DNA of 64,000 bases. It comes from Euonymus europaeus (taxonomy: Eukaryota > Streptophyta > Magnoliopsida > Celastrales > Celastraceae). A program made the position numbers and the translations under genes. This document shows, in pieces, positions 1-11,689 of the stretch. Positions within the stretch are counted from its first letter, which is position 1. The number at the start of each line of letters is the position of its first letter. A model generated the notes under the pieces. It was not told the origin of the DNA, made no database searches, and was given only the letters and a program-made list of their open reading frames with translations. The stretch is taken from positions 7,353,544 through 7,417,543 of the forward strand of contig OY756968.1 of NCBI GenBank assembly GCA_963580455.1, in the 5' to 3' direction.

Positions 1-3000
1 TTTAAAAATGAAATTTCACACACATACCGTGGGATTGGAGAGGTCGTAGGTAACCAGCAAGTGGCCAGGGACGTCTACTTCACCTATCTTAAAGACAAAA
101 AGAAAGGCAAACTTCCTGTGGCCAATCTGGATATTCGTTCCGATGATAAGACGCTCAAGCCTACACCGGTTGAGGATTTGGTACCCGTCCCAGTTGAAGA
201 GGGCATGAACAGAAATTTTTATGTTGGCTCGCAATTAGAGGGTGTTCTGTCAAAACAAATAAACACCATGTTACTTAACAGTGTGAATTTCTTTGCATGG
301 AGTGCGGATGAAATGCCGGGAATTAGTCCAAAAATTATTCAACATAAATTGAGCATCCGGGCCGGTGTGAAGCCGGTGAAACAAAAACGCCAAAATTTCG
401 CCATGGACAGGAAAGAAGCCATAAAGGAGGAGGTACGAAAGTTGGTAGAGGCCGACTTCATAAGGGAAATTCATTATCTGGAGTGGTTGGTAAATGTCGT
501 CATGGTACGTAAAGCCAACGGTAAATGAAGGATGTGCGTCGATTTTACCGATCTGAACAGAGTTTGTCCCAAGGATAGCTATCCGCTTCCTAAGATAGAC
601 CAGTTGGTAGATGCAACGTCTGGCCATCAGTTGCTGAGTTTCCTTGATGCTTACTCTGGTTATCATCAGATAAGGATGAACCCGAAAGATGAGGAAGCAA
701 CATCCTTCATAACCCCGAAAGGCACATATTGTTACAAAGTAATGCCCTTTGGTCTGAAAAATACCGGAGCAACCTAGCAGCGTTTGGTTAACCATATTTT
801 CTCAGACCAGATATGAAAGTCTATCGAGGCATACGTTGATGACATGGTGGTCAAGAGTAAAGTGGCAACTGACCATCCGAACGATTTGGAGAAAGTTTTT
901 TTTTAACTCTTGATAAGTTCGGAATGAAACTTAACCTGGTTAAATGCGCCTTTGGAGTGGCTTCAGGAAAGTTCCTCGGATTTTTAGTCACCAGTAGAGG
1001 AATTGAAGTCAACCCAGAAAAGGTTGAGGCCATTATCAACATGGAATCGCCCCGGAATGTCAAAGAAGTTCAGAGGCTAACTGGACGAGCCGCTTCGCTT
1101 GGAGGATTCCTTGCTAGATCTGGTGACAGATGCAGACATTTCTTTCAGGCATTGAAGAAATCACGGGAATTCCATTGGACAGAGGAGTGTCAGAAGTCTT
1201 TTGAAAATTTGAAGGACTACCTAGCACAACCTCCCCTCCTCATCTGTCCGAAAGAGGGTGAAACACTCTTCTTGTACCTAGCCACTTCACAGCATGCTGT
1301 CAGTGCGGTACTAATACGGGAGGATGATGAGGTACAAAGTCCTGTCTACTACACCAGCAAAGTGATATTAGATGCCGAGACCAGGTATTCCCATACCGAA
1401 CAATTAGCTCTAGCACTTATCGTTGCAGCCCGAAAACTGAGGCCGTATTTCCAGGCCCACACCATAGTAGTTTTGACGGATCAACCACTCAAGAGTATAC
1501 TGCAGAAGCTAGATGTATCTGGCAGACTCATTAAATGGTCTATCGAGCTGGGTGAATTTGACATTCAATTCAAACCACGTCAGGCCATAAAAGGTCAAGC
1601 CTTGGCCGACTTCATTGTCGAAAGCTATAATCCGACCAATGAGCAAGATCCCATACCAGCCCTAGATCAGTGAGAGTTGTTTGTAGATGGATCTTCAAAC
1701 AAGGATGGAAATGGAGCAGGGATTTTACTAATTGGTCTGGGGGCATATATGTAGAACAAGCGCTACATTTCAAGTTCAAAGCATCCAACAATGAAGCCGA
1801 GTATGAAGCTGTCTTGGCCGGGCTGAGGATGGCACGGGAACTGGAGGTTACAAATTTGATTATTAACAGTGTTTCCCAGCTTGTTACCGAGCAGATTAAG
1901 GGAGAATATGAGGCAAGAGGCCTAAATATGCTAAAGTATCTCGCTGCTGCAAGAACATTGATTGCTGAGATCTCCAAAGTGGAAATTAAGCAGATACCAC
2001 GAGAACAGAATGCTAAGGCTGATATCTTAGCCAGATTAGCAACGGCGCACTCGACAAAAGTCCCTACCGCGGTGCAGATTGAAATTCTTCCTCAACGAAG
2101 TATCGATGTGGCCGATATCATTGCGGCGGTAGATACCGAGCCGAGCTGGATTGATCCAATTCGGGATTATTTAGAGAAAGGAAATTTTTCGGAAGATCGA
2201 AACGAGGCAAAAAGTTTAAGAAAGAGGGCGACTAGGAATACAATTCTGCAGGGAGAATTGTATAGGAGGTCGTTCACGCTGCCCTATTTGAGATGTCTAC
2301 CGCCAAGAGAGGCAGACTATGCCCTTAGAGAAGTCCACGAGGGGATATGTGGAAGTCACGTTGGAGCACGGTCTCTCAGCTACAAGGTACTGCGGTGTGG
2401 ATATTACTGGCCCACAATAGTGAAAGATGCGAAGGACCTGGTACAGAAATGCGGCAAATGCTAGAGGCACTCAAATGTTCCTAGGGTACCATCTACAGAA
2501 ATGATACCGGTCCAGAATCCATGTCCTTTTTCTCAGTGGGGAATGGACCTCCTGGGACCATTTGTGCAAACAGCAGGACAAAGAAGAAATCTAATTGTGG
2601 CGGTCGACTACTTCACCAAATGGATTGAAGTTGAGCCATTAGCAACCATCTCGGAGCAGAAGGTTATTGATTTCATTTGGCGAACACTGATATGCCGGTA
2701 TGGACTACCCCAGGCATTTGTGGTGGACAACGGTAGACAATTCGTTGGGAGAAAGATGCACAAATTTTGTGAAGACCTCAAGATCGATTTAAGGATCACC
2801 TCGGTAGCGCATCCGCAAGCGAATGGCCAAGCTGAAGTAACTAACCGAACCATCCTGGAAGATATAAAAACCAGGTTAGACGGGGCGAAGGGAAAATGGT
2901 TAGAAGAACTTCCCTCGGTACTCTGGTCATACCGTACCACCCCAGAACATCAACTGATGAAACACCGTTTTCACTCACTTTTGGTACAGAGGCAGTGATC

Positions 3001-3303
3001 CCTATAGAGATCGGAATCCCTTCAGCAAGAGAACTGGCCAGAATCCGAACAGCGGCATACAAACAGCGCACGGCCCGGTACCATAATAAACGGGTAAAAG
3101 AGAGGAAGTTCTCAATAGGCGACCTGGTCCTAAGAAAGGTTGAAGCCACCGGGAAACATTCCGGAAAACTTGGAGAAAACTGGGAAGGTCTATACCGGGT
3201 TACAAAAATCCTAAATAATGGCACCTACAAGATTGAAGACCCACACAAACCGAAGGATATGAGGCCCTCGAATGGGGATAACCTCAAGCGTTATTATGTG
3301 TGA
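1..3303 (+). pseudogene. pol: gypsy pol polyprotein (RT, dual RNase H, integrase), degraded
   Basis: This is the 3' part of a Ty3/gypsy pol. RT begins around 300 and keeps its catalytic YVDD motif at 832-843. The gypsy-type RNase H lies around 1240-1630. A second RNase H begins near 1675 with VDGSS and NEAEYEA, but the expected NSD aspartate reads NSV. The H2C2 zinc finger (HEGICGSH ... CGKC) precedes the integrase core, which has GMDLLGP, VVDNG and GQAEVTNR for the D-D-E triad. In-frame stops lie at 526-528, 775-777, 814-816, 1671-1673 and 2462-2464. Frames change near the T-run at 897-905, near 1730 and near 2940. The last coding frame ends in TGA at 3301-3303. The protein would copy and integrate the element, but this copy cannot make it. 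Confidence 0.92.
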
Positions 3304-3801
3304 TATTTTCTATTTCAACAGTTTCGAATTTTTGTTTCAGCAAAATTTGTTTTAAATAGTTTCAATTTGAAGGAATAAAGTTTTAGCTACGAAGCATTTT
3401 CCAGTATGATGAAATTTGCATAAAATCAGAGTGCAATAGATGCCACTATCTGGCCAAATGGTCAAGATACCGGACCAGCAAATTACAAAGATTGTTGAAG
3501 CACCCAGAAGACATAAGAACCCGAGCCGGCAGTAACTCTTGAAAACTTTAACATAAAGTATAGAGTCGTCTGGCCCGGAAAAGATCGATTTTGTAAAATC
3601 AAATAACAACTGAGTTGGGATATGGCAGCAAATAGAGAATAGTTAAACATACAAAACATGAAAAGAAAAAAGAAAGAAGACATAATAGAAACATTAAAAT
3701 TATTCTACAAATAAAAGCTATCTTTTAAAAAGATAGGAGTTGAAAAGACCGTCCCGACATGGCAAGCAAGTTGAAAAATTAAGACTACTGAAAATTAATT
3801 G
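3304..3801. other. spacer between pol and the antisense gene
   Basis: This 0.5-kb AT-rich stretch lies between the pol stop and the stop codon of the converging antisense gene. No reading frame with recognisable similarity is seen on either strand. As the gap between two tail-to-tail genes it probably holds 3' untranslated sequence for both. Confidence 0.5.
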
Positions 3802-5994
3802 CTACGCCTCAGCATGGTCTTCATTTGGATGTGTTTGCTGGCTAGGATCCTGAGGAGCCGCCTCGGTACGGGCCAAATCAGCAAGGAAAGATGCAGCGGG
3901 TTCCGGAGCGTGATCTACTTGCTGAGGAATAGAAGGGGAGTTAGGACGGACCGGATCTGTGGAGACTACTTCTGCAACAGAAGTCTCTTCCTCATCATCT
4001 TCATCAAGCTCCGTCCCGGACACCTCTTCAATAATCCTCTTTCGATTCTCCTCGGCAAGACGACACTCCTCGTAGATCTCCTCTTTTGTCTCAACCAAGT
4101 CGTCCGTCCCGACAAGCTTGGGAAAAAAGAGGGTTAAGGATAGATACATCCATGCCTGCATCAATGAGAGCCTTTCTCGCCATCCCGCCTGGTAAGAAAA
4201 CTCCACTTCGGTACGGAGTCTTTCCTCAGAAGCGACCTTGTTGGCCTTAAGTTCTTCTTCCAACCGGATCGCCTCACCCTTATATTTGGCAACCTGGGAG
4301 GCCGCAGTGGACGAGTCACTCATCAGACTGGCCATCTCGGACTTAAGCCGCTCCACCTCCTCCTCGGCCTTGGCACGAGCCCGGGCCGCAGCATCAGCCC
4401 GCTCCAGGGAGGCTGACTCATTATGAGCCATGGAAGCAATACCCCCTGGTAGGGTTGCCAAGATGACAGTAAGCTGCAAAAACAAGAAAATGTGTAAGTA
4501 CAAAAAAAAAAAAAATTAGTGAATGAAGTTTTTGTTACCTTCATGGTCTGGACATTAAGCTCCCCTATCCGGTCCTTAAGGGGCATGTCCTCGTACCTCT
4601 TGAAATTAGCAGGGTTGGAAATCCGGGATACCATCCTGGATTCGACCGCGGGATGACTCACGGTGTCCGACACCAAAACCGCAAAGTCGGGACGGTGCGG
4701 CTCCAAGTCAGCAGAAGTAATGTTCCCCAGGGGAGGAAAGTCAACCCGAAGTGGATTGATCGGGAGCCCGAACTGGGCCGCAGTCCGCACGGTTCTTGTT
4801 GTAATCCCACCAGTTGGGGCTTCAAGAGCGGCACGGACAGCTGTTGTTTCCCCTGTTAAGTTCCGCCTTGATTTCTTTGGAGGGGGGAGTGGCCCGGCCA
4901 CATTCCGGGCCGACCCGCTCTTCTTCTTTATGGGCCTCTTTTTGGAGGGTCCGGCTCCCTCAGCATGCGGTTGAATCATTGCTAAATATTCATCCATGCT
5001 CGACAAGTCTGAAATGAAAAAATTAAAAATCATAAGTTATTCCTATAACAAGGGATGGTAAAATAATAATGAAATATCATCCCGGACCAACCTCTCTGGA
5101 CAATGTCCGAGGCGAAAGCCCGTGAGTAATCCTCAAAGCTAAACCTCCTATCCTCCGGGGTATGTGGGGGAAGAAGGGTTCTCAAGCGGGCGAGCCAACC
5201 ATCCTCCTCGTCGGAAAGATGTGGAAGGCTATTAAAGAAAGTGAGCCTCGGAACCCCGTATGTGTTACGGAACGGAAGTTCCTCATCGGCTTTTATGGGG
5301 ACGATTATGAAAAAGAATGAGGGTTTCCATTTTTTACGGATGACTCGTACCGGAACGGTCTGATAGGGTCCCGGAATTGGAAATAATAAAGACCCCTCTC
5401 ACGTTGATGATGGTTGATCTGGAATAAGTGTTGCAACACTTGGGATGAAAAAGGTATGTCATATAGATGGCAGAGATTTAGAATTGTGCTAAGAAATAAC
5501 CAAGAATTAGGTGTGAGGCATCCCGGACATATATTGAAACAACGGAAAAGGCTAGTCAGTGCACGAGGGTACGGGATACGGGCCCCAAGTTTCAAACTCT
5601 GAGCCATAACGACAAAAGTGTTTTTGTCCGGTCGAAGCGGATGTTCGGTTGTTTTAATGGCCCGGCATGGCCATGGGATATTGTATTTATCCTTCAAAAT
5701 GTTTACTAAGTCACTGGGACACCTCAAACTGGACAAGCAAGACGGCTCTACGTCCTTCATTCCCGGGATACCGCCCCGGCGAAGGTTTGGCCTCTCATAT
5801 TCCTTAGAGGCTGCCTCGGGTTTACTGTTAAAAACTATTTGTACGGACTCATTGTCTCTATGGGCATCCGGGGCGTCTACTCCTATATTTCTTGAAGGTT
5901 CAGATGATGTAAATGTGTACCCTGAACTAGAAGACGTCTCGGAGGAGGAACTCGAGGTTCCGTTCCGATGTAGTTGTACCGAGCCGGAGGACAT
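3802..5994 (-). pseudogene. Tat-lineage antisense extra gene (putative gypsy-type transposon protein), three exons
   Basis: This is a spliced gene on the strand opposite pol. Exon 1 runs 5994 to 5092, exon 2 5008 to 4539, exon 3 4473 to the TAG at 3804-3802. Each junction has GT-AG signals: donors at 5091 and 4538, acceptors next to 5009 and 4474. The N-terminus is serine-rich and followed by a globular part resembling the 'putative gypsy type transposon' family (Pfam Transposase_28). Exon 2 is basic with a lysine-rich stretch. Exon 3 is an alanine/glutamate-rich coiled coil beginning near MAHNESASLERADAAARAR and ending in an acidic tail. Exon 1 changes frame between about 5340 and 5400, so this copy is broken. 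Such antisense genes are known in Tat elements; their function is unknown and the sequence gives no catalytic motif. Confidence 0.75.
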
Positions 5995-6338
5995 CTGATG
6001 CTAACCAAAAAATCAAGGAATGATACTAACCTGGAAAATAAAAGCGGTGCGGCTCGGAATGATTTTCACGAAACGGCTCGGTACGATTTTTTGATTTTTT
6101 AGCACGGAACGGAAGCAGAGCTTAAGAGATTGTGATAGTGACAGTAAAAAGGGATGAAGTCCTGCCCTAAATATAGTAGTTGCTGAACCGGATCGGATGG
6201 CCCACGATTACTAACAACTCATCCGTTTTGATCTGGGCCGTTGATCTCAAACGTCGCCTCGGCATTTAATCCTCTGACATAAACTCTTGCATTGAAATTC
6301 GCGAAAACGGCGCATCAATTCAAGAGCTGGGGGACAAC
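5995..6338. other. upstream region of the antisense gene and polypurine tract
   Basis: This region holds the presumed promoter and leader of the antisense gene, which reads leftward from 5994. At 6322-6334 there is a G-rich tract (AAGAGCTGGGGGA) just before the TG that begins the 3' LTR; it is the likely polypurine tract for plus-strand priming. No other coding sequence is seen. Confidence 0.55.
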
Positions 6339-8240
6339 TGATATGCCTAAAATAACCCAACGAATTAGATAATAACACGTGTCACCATTAATGAGTCCCG
6401 AAGAACATCCTTATTGGGTAACTAGCCTGGCCCGGCCACCAGACGACAGCCCATGTACCGGTATAAGGAATAACACTATCAGATTAGTACGCCGGACCGG
6501 TTGGTAAAGAATCCACACCGGACCGGCGTGATAGCAGAACTCGCTCCAGCCCACGTCATATTAAGACGGCCCTATGTTAGGTGTTGAAAAGCACCTAATT
6601 AATGGTGTTAAAAGAGTTAATTTTTGATGGGTATTGGTATAGATTCTACCTCTTTTGGGTGTTTGTGTGAACAGGTACTGAAGTGGAGCAAAAGAGCTGG
6701 AATTGAGCTAAACCCGATTCTTGCACCCTGGGCGCGGCCGCAGGACGCGGATTTAGTTCTTTACGGAATTTGAAGCTGATGTGGCGAGGGCTCATTGGAT
6801 CAGATGATTGGTACTTAAAGAAGAAACCCTAGGAATTTAAAAAGAGAACACGCAGCCATCCAGAGGAGGAACACGCAGCCATCCAGAGGAGTGACAGCAG
6901 AATTCAAAGGAGAAAAATCAAAGGCAAGAAGGAGAGAAGACTCAAGCGCACGCATTGGAGCATCAATTCTTTTCCTCTATTACTGAAATTGAACAGTGTT
7001 TATTATGATGTTGGATTTTAATATTATTGTTATGCGTAGCTAAATTAATTTCTAGCTAGGTTTGGTAAGTCTTATACCAAAACCTTGTTTGCAGATTTAA
7101 TTGACAAGCAGACTGAGTTTTATTTATTGTTCTCTGGATTAAAGTTGATTGCCTATGATTATGTATGCCTGATCAACATCTTAATTGTAGGTATTGTTAG
7201 TTAAACATATTCGGCTGACCATGACCCGGTGTTTGACGAAGTGACGAGAGCTTGCGTAAGATCCAAGTTTTGGGAACAATAGACATAGCTGATTGGGTGA
7301 TAGATTGTTACCCTAGGTTGTGCGTTTGTCGATTTCCTAGTGCTCATGCTTACCTTAGGATGTTCTTAGGAGAGACCAAACCAAGACGCCTACGATAAGA
7401 AAAGGTCTTGCAACTGGACCAAAGTCAGGATCGTTGTTTAGGGAAATCTAGTTGACTGCAGCTGGACCAAGGCCTTTTGACTGACATCGTTAAATTCTTA
7501 AATTGTGTGCTTGCATATTAATCTGTGTTCTTGAGGGGAGGTATTTGAAACGCCAAATCGAAGCTAGATCTATCTCTTCTGAATTTAAATTTGATTTTAG
7601 TTTAATAATCGCTCATTTAAATCACGTGAATTGACAACTAATAGTTAGTACAGTCCTTGAGGATTCGATCCCGTTCATTGATTACTGTTTAGCGACACGT
7701 ACTCTTGCGATTGGGTAAACCCGTTGATATTATTAGTTGCGAATTTAATTTGTGATTAAAAAAATATCGATCACCCTACCTATTTTTCGTAACGACCTAA
7801 GTTCCTTGAAGACCTATACTGGCCCGGTCACCCATTCCGGGATGATAATGCCACTCTATGACGGATATGAGACAAAGAGGTTCTAACCTGTGTCCAACCC
7901 TCAGTAGAATACTAATATGCTCAACCAATGAATCAAGGAGTTTTACTATCCTTAAAACTCGGACCAGTTGACCCCTATAGAAGAGAATCCTCATTCTCAG
8001 GTAAATTTCTAATGACTGTTTTGCGATTCAAACTCATAGAAGAGCTCTACATACCGGGGCACTTCCAATAGCTAAATCGATACTGACTTGAGCGTCGGAG
8101 CACCTACGCCTGAGGACAACCTCAAGACCGGGTCTTTAAGCTCACGTTTGTTCGTATTTCTTTTAGGACACTCACCTGCACCAACTCAAGCCTGACCGAC
8201 TAATCGTCATTACGGGACTGTCACCTTTTTGACGTCATCA
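6339..8240 (+). repeat. 3' LTR of the Tat element, split by a nested solo LTR
   Basis: The LTR begins with TGATATGCC after the polypurine tract and probably ends ATCA at 8240. Without the 1220-bp insertion at 6575-7794 and its duplicated 5-bp target, it would be about 0.68 kb. Both outer pieces share a CCGG-rich style (ccggaccgg, cccggtc) unlike the inserted DNA, which supports them being one LTR. The 5' LTR is not in the window, so the right end could not be checked by LTR-to-LTR comparison. Confidence 0.6.
6575..7794. mobile_element. solo LTR nested in the Tat 3' LTR
   Basis: A 1220-bp insertion begins TGTTAGG and ends CGTAACG, giving the terminal inverted pair TGTTA/TAACG (TAACA expected). 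It is flanked by cccta (6570-6574) and accta (7795-7799), a 5-bp target duplication with one mismatch. It contains no coding sequence, as expected for an LTR left by recombination between two LTRs. The first bases form a hairpin with TTAGGTG and CACCTAA arms (6577-6598). A 22-bp unit (GAACACGCAGCCATCCAGAG...) occurs twice, at 6846 and 6869. Family not determined. Confidence 0.7.
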
Positions 8241-8245
8241 CTAGT

Positions 8246-8446
8246 ATTCATGTATTCCTTTCGTTTCGGTTTTTAAAATTTTCATGATTTATGTTACATG
8301 GATTCAAAGACCCGTTACCCTTTAAATAGATCTCTGTATTCATCATAATCTTCTCTAATAGACTTTATATTATTCATGATTCCTCTTGTTTTTGTCTTTT
8401 AAATTTCATGATTGAGAAATCATTTTACATGGATTCCCCTGGTTCC
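8246..8446 (+). repeat. imperfect direct repeat upstream of the polygalacturonase remnant
   Basis: Two related stretches of about 75 bp start at 8246 and 8372, 126 bp apart. Both run from ATTCATG through a T-rich middle to TTACATGGATTC. They lie between the retrotransposon end and the first ATG of the polygalacturonase-like gene and look like a local duplication in its old promoter or leader. Confidence 0.6.
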
Positions 8447-8490
8447 TCTGTTCATTGTTTTTTTTCCCCCTCATGGAAGTTATGTAAAAC

Positions 8491-9761
8491 ATGTCTCTAC
8501 AGGTTATGGGGATCGTGTCGATTATTTTCTTTCTAGGATCGCTTGGCTTTGGAGAGGCAGAAAGTCACAGATCACCGTCCAATGCATTAGAAGTAGGTTA
8601 TTCAACAATAAATTGTCGTAAGCACAGTGCAGTTTTGACGGATTTTGGAGGAGTTGGTGATGGAAAAACATCAAACACAGAGGCATTCCGATCCGCGATT
8701 GACAGTCTCAGCAAGTAAGCATCAGATGGTGGTGCACAGCTTATTGTGCCTCCTGGAAAATGGTTAACTGGGAGTTTCAATCTGACGAGCCATTTCACTC
8801 TTTTTCTACACGAAGATGCTGTTCTTCTTGGTTCCCAGGTACAAATATAATTCTATGTGATTTATTTAATTTTTTTATTTTCAGTTTATAGATTAGAACA
8901 TTTTGAGAATCTGATTTAAGCTTTGATCTAATGGACATGATGAGGCAGAATATCCTCATGTTGCAGTGTTGCCTTCTTATGGAATAGGAAGGGATGGCGG
9001 AGGAAGGTTTAGTAGTCTTATTTTTGGTACAAACCTCACCGACGTCGTTATTACTGGTAATTGAACACAGTTTATTTAATCTTGACATCTATTCATTTGC
9101 TCATTGGGTATTTTGCTTCATTTTTTTGTTTTCTCTAAAAAGGGTACGATTGGATGTATATATGATTAGGTAACAATGGAACAATTGACGGCCAGGGAGC
9201 TATTTGGTGGAAGAAGTTCAAGGCAGAGAAATTGAAGGATACTAGGCCTTACGTTATTGAGATAATGTTCTCTCATCAAGTTCAGATATCAAATCTCACT
9301 TTGATCAACTCTCCATCATGGTCTGTACATCCTATATACTGCAGTGATGTGTTGATCCAAGGACTGACAATACTCGCACCAATTGATTCTCCTAATACCG
9401 ACGGAATTGACCCAGGTTCAGTTCTTAAATACTGAGTCCCAGTCGTTCTTCAGAGATTAAGACAATTTTTTAATGATTAAGATTGATTTTGTGATTTATT
9501 GTAGACTCGTGCAACAATACTAGAATCGAAGACTGTTACATTGTCTCTGGAGACGATTGCATTGCAGTGAAAAGTGGGTGGGATCAATATGGGATTAAGG
9601 TTGGAATCCCTACACAACACCTAGTCATCAGAAGGCTAACCTGCATTTCCTCTGACAGTGCAACCATCACTCTTGGTAGCGAGATGTCCGGCGGAATCGA
9701 TGATGTTAGAGTAGAAGACATCAAAGCAATCAACACTCAATCTGGGGTGAGGATCAAGACT
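8491..9761 (+). pseudogene. polygalacturonase-like gene (glycoside hydrolase family 28), truncated
   Basis: GH28 proteins are secreted pectin-degrading enzymes of the cell wall. Exons visible: 8491-8838, about 8939-9056, 9170-9415 and 9505-9761. The start at 8491 gives a hydrophobic signal peptide (MGIVSIIFFLGSLGFG). Family signatures are plain: LTDFGGVGDGKTSNTEAF near the N-terminus, then NTDGID, SGDDC and GVRIKT. Three lesions kill it. Codon 76, at 8716-8718, is TAA where relatives have tyrosine (LSKYASDGGAQ). The exon-2 acceptor reads CAT instead of CAG at 8936-8938. The last exon stops at 9761, where Copia internal sequence begins, so the C-terminal third is gone. Later introns keep GT-AG signals. 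It belongs to the plant clade in which LGSEMSGG occupies the place of the GHG catalytic motif. Confidence 0.9.
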
Positions 9762-10834
9762 CCCAAAGAAAATAGATTCTTTCTCAGGCCCTCCACATGT
9801 CGAACCTCCTTGATAGTGTAAACAATCTCATCATACATTTTTAGTTTGATGGTTCCAATGCCGACAATCTTTAGGATGTGATCATTACCCATGAACACTG
9901 ATCCTCCTGAGATTGGTTTATACTGATGAAACCATTCTCTTCGTGAGGTCATGTGCCATGTAGCACCTGAATCAATAATCCAGGTATCATTAAAGTTCCT
10001 TTCACCTTCTGTGATCGGCATTGCTTCAATATATAAAATTTCACCATCATCTGGGGTACTTGACACATTTCTTTAAGAGTTCTTCTCTTCGATCTTCTTC
10101 TTCCAAAAATCCTTCTTCAGGTGTCCTTTCTTGCCATAAAAGTAGCATTTAAAATTCTTCTTACTCCTTGATTTGGACCTGCCATGATTTTGGCTCCCAC
10201 TTGAGCCACGTTCCATTGATCTACCTTTTTCCGTCGTTAAAGCCTCAGCTTGTTGTGAATCGGCCAACCTGTCCTCCTTATTTTTACGCCTATTTTCTTC
10301 TTCCAGAATAGCAGTGGCAATATCATCAAAGACTAGGTACTCCATGAGAACATTGTTAGTGAGGTTGATGATGAGTTGATCATATGAGTTTGGTAGACTT
10401 TGGAGTAGAAGTTCCGCACGTTCAACTGGTTCTACTTTATATCCCAACTATATGAGTTGAGAAAACATAGTATTCAATGAGTTGATGTGCTCTGTCACTG
10501 AAGTAGATTCAATCATACGAAGAGTGTGGAGTTTTCTCTTCAGAAAAATCTTGTTGTGAAGAGACTTCGCCTCATACGGTTTGGTGAGATGATCTCAGAT
10601 CTCCTTTGCAGTTTTCTTTTCTTCTATACTTGAAAGTACACCATCAGATAATGCCAAATGAAGATTGACAATTGCGATGCCATCTATTTCGCTCCACTTT
10701 TCATCTGTGACTCCAGTGGACTTATTATCAATAGCCGCCAGACAGTTATCTTTTCTCAAGATAGTATTCATCTTCAATTTCCATAATGAGAAATTACTCT
10801 CATTGAACTTCTCAATTTCATGCTTTGCTGCCAT
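9762..10834 (-). pseudogene. gag: copia gag-protease fragment
   Basis: The reading frame starts at 10834 with MAAKHEIEKFNESNFSLWK, the usual opening of Copia gag (UBN2 family). It continues through a basic stretch to a degenerate zinc knuckle (CYFYGKKGHLKKDFW, where two of the expected cysteines are Y and F). Next come the protease active site DSGATWHM and the conserved VRHVEGLRKNLFSLG, where it ends. All parts lie in one frame. They are broken only by stops at 10595-10597 (TGA), 10448-10450 (TAG) and 10073-10075 (TAA). Gag would form the virus-like particle and the protease would cut the polyprotein. Integrase and RT are missing. Confidence 0.88.
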
Positions 10835-11133
10835 TGCTTATTATCACAATCAAGTACTTTGTGTACAGTACCGTGAATAGTACCTTCAAATTAGTTCACA
10901 GGAAAGAGAGGGGACCTTTCGTTTAAAACGATGGGCAATTAAAGAACTGCTCTTTCCTAGACAGACTTCTTTAAGATAGTACTTCCACACAACCGTAGCA
11001 CGAATACTTGATCAACAATCTAAAGAAAAATTTTTCTGATGTGGAAGGTCAGACAATGCTGCAACCACAGAGCATACTAAGAATTTAAAGAGAATAAGCA
11101 AATTCCGAACCAACCAATCCCTCCGATACCACT

Positions 11134-11689
11134 TGTTGTAAATTGACCGTTCGGATAGAACATGATCACAACTTTCAATGAACTTGAAATAGTAAAAGGC
11201 TAAATTGGACACACAGATTTTACGTGAAAAATCCCTAATGAACAGGGTAAAAATCACGGACCAGTATAAAAGAATTCACTATGGAGCAGAGGATTACAAC
11301 CTTCTCTCTAATTTAACAATGAGAGAACAATGACACTCTCTCTTGAAACTAGGAGAAAAACTAAAATCCTCTCAACACAAAAACCTCTTATCTCCCTCAC
11401 TCTCACCCTCTCTTTCTCTCTACACAAATGTTGTGTTGTTTTTGGTGTGTTTTACAAATGAGGTATTAATGTTTTTGGTGTGTTTTACAAATGAGGTATT
11501 AAGCCTTTATATAGGCAATGAAAAGGTAAATATTCAACAATGGCAAGCTTGAATAGCAACCATTGTTGAATGTTGAAGGCAACCTACCATTGATGACTTG
11601 TTGTGGTGTTAGGCAACCTACCACAACAACCATCAATGACAATATTTTGTGGTCATTGATGACTACCATTGATGACTCTTGGTACAACA
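11134..11689 (-). repeat. 5' LTR of the first Copia fragment, with TATA box and primer-binding site
   Basis: The 556-bp LTR has ends TGTTGTA and TACAACA. Just inside it, at 11121-11131, the minus strand reads TGGTATCGGAG, close to the initiator-Met tRNA primer site common in Copia elements. A TATATAAAG box lies at about 11505-11513 on the minus strand. Next to it a 33-bp unit (TTTTTGGTGTGTTTTACAAA...) is tandemly duplicated from 11439 and 11472. The target duplication cannot be tested because the other end is lost. Confidence 0.8.

Larger units (their letters stand above)
1..8240 (+). mobile_element. Ty3/gypsy retrotransposon, Tat lineage, right part
   Basis: The window opens inside the pol gene of an LTR retrotransposon; gag and the 5' LTR lie to the left. 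Order seen: reverse transcriptase, RNase H, a second plant-type RNase H, integrase, an antisense extra gene, a purine-rich tract, then a 3' LTR from 6339 to about 8240. A second RNase H after the first, plus an antisense gene between integrase and the 3' LTR, are known marks of the Tat lineage. The LTR ends read TGAT and ATCA. Several in-frame stops and frameshifts show an old, inactive copy. A separate 1.2-kb solo LTR is nested in the 3' LTR. The right boundary at 8240 rests on LTR end symmetry only, because the left target duplication is outside the window. Confidence 0.85.
9762..11689 (-). mobile_element. Ty1/copia retrotransposon fragment (5' LTR, gag, start of protease)
   Basis: This is the 5' part of a minus-strand Copia element: LTR at 11134-11689, primer-binding site, gag and the beginning of the protease region, cut off at 9762 next to polygalacturonase exon 4. 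No 3' LTR is present and DNA right of 11689 does not continue the polygalacturonase gene, so a deletion removed the rest of the element together with the end of the host gene. Confidence 0.85.

Noticed and set aside
11121..11131. tRNA gene fragment
   Set aside because: It is only the short tRNA-complementary primer-binding site of a Copia element; no cloverleaf surrounds it.
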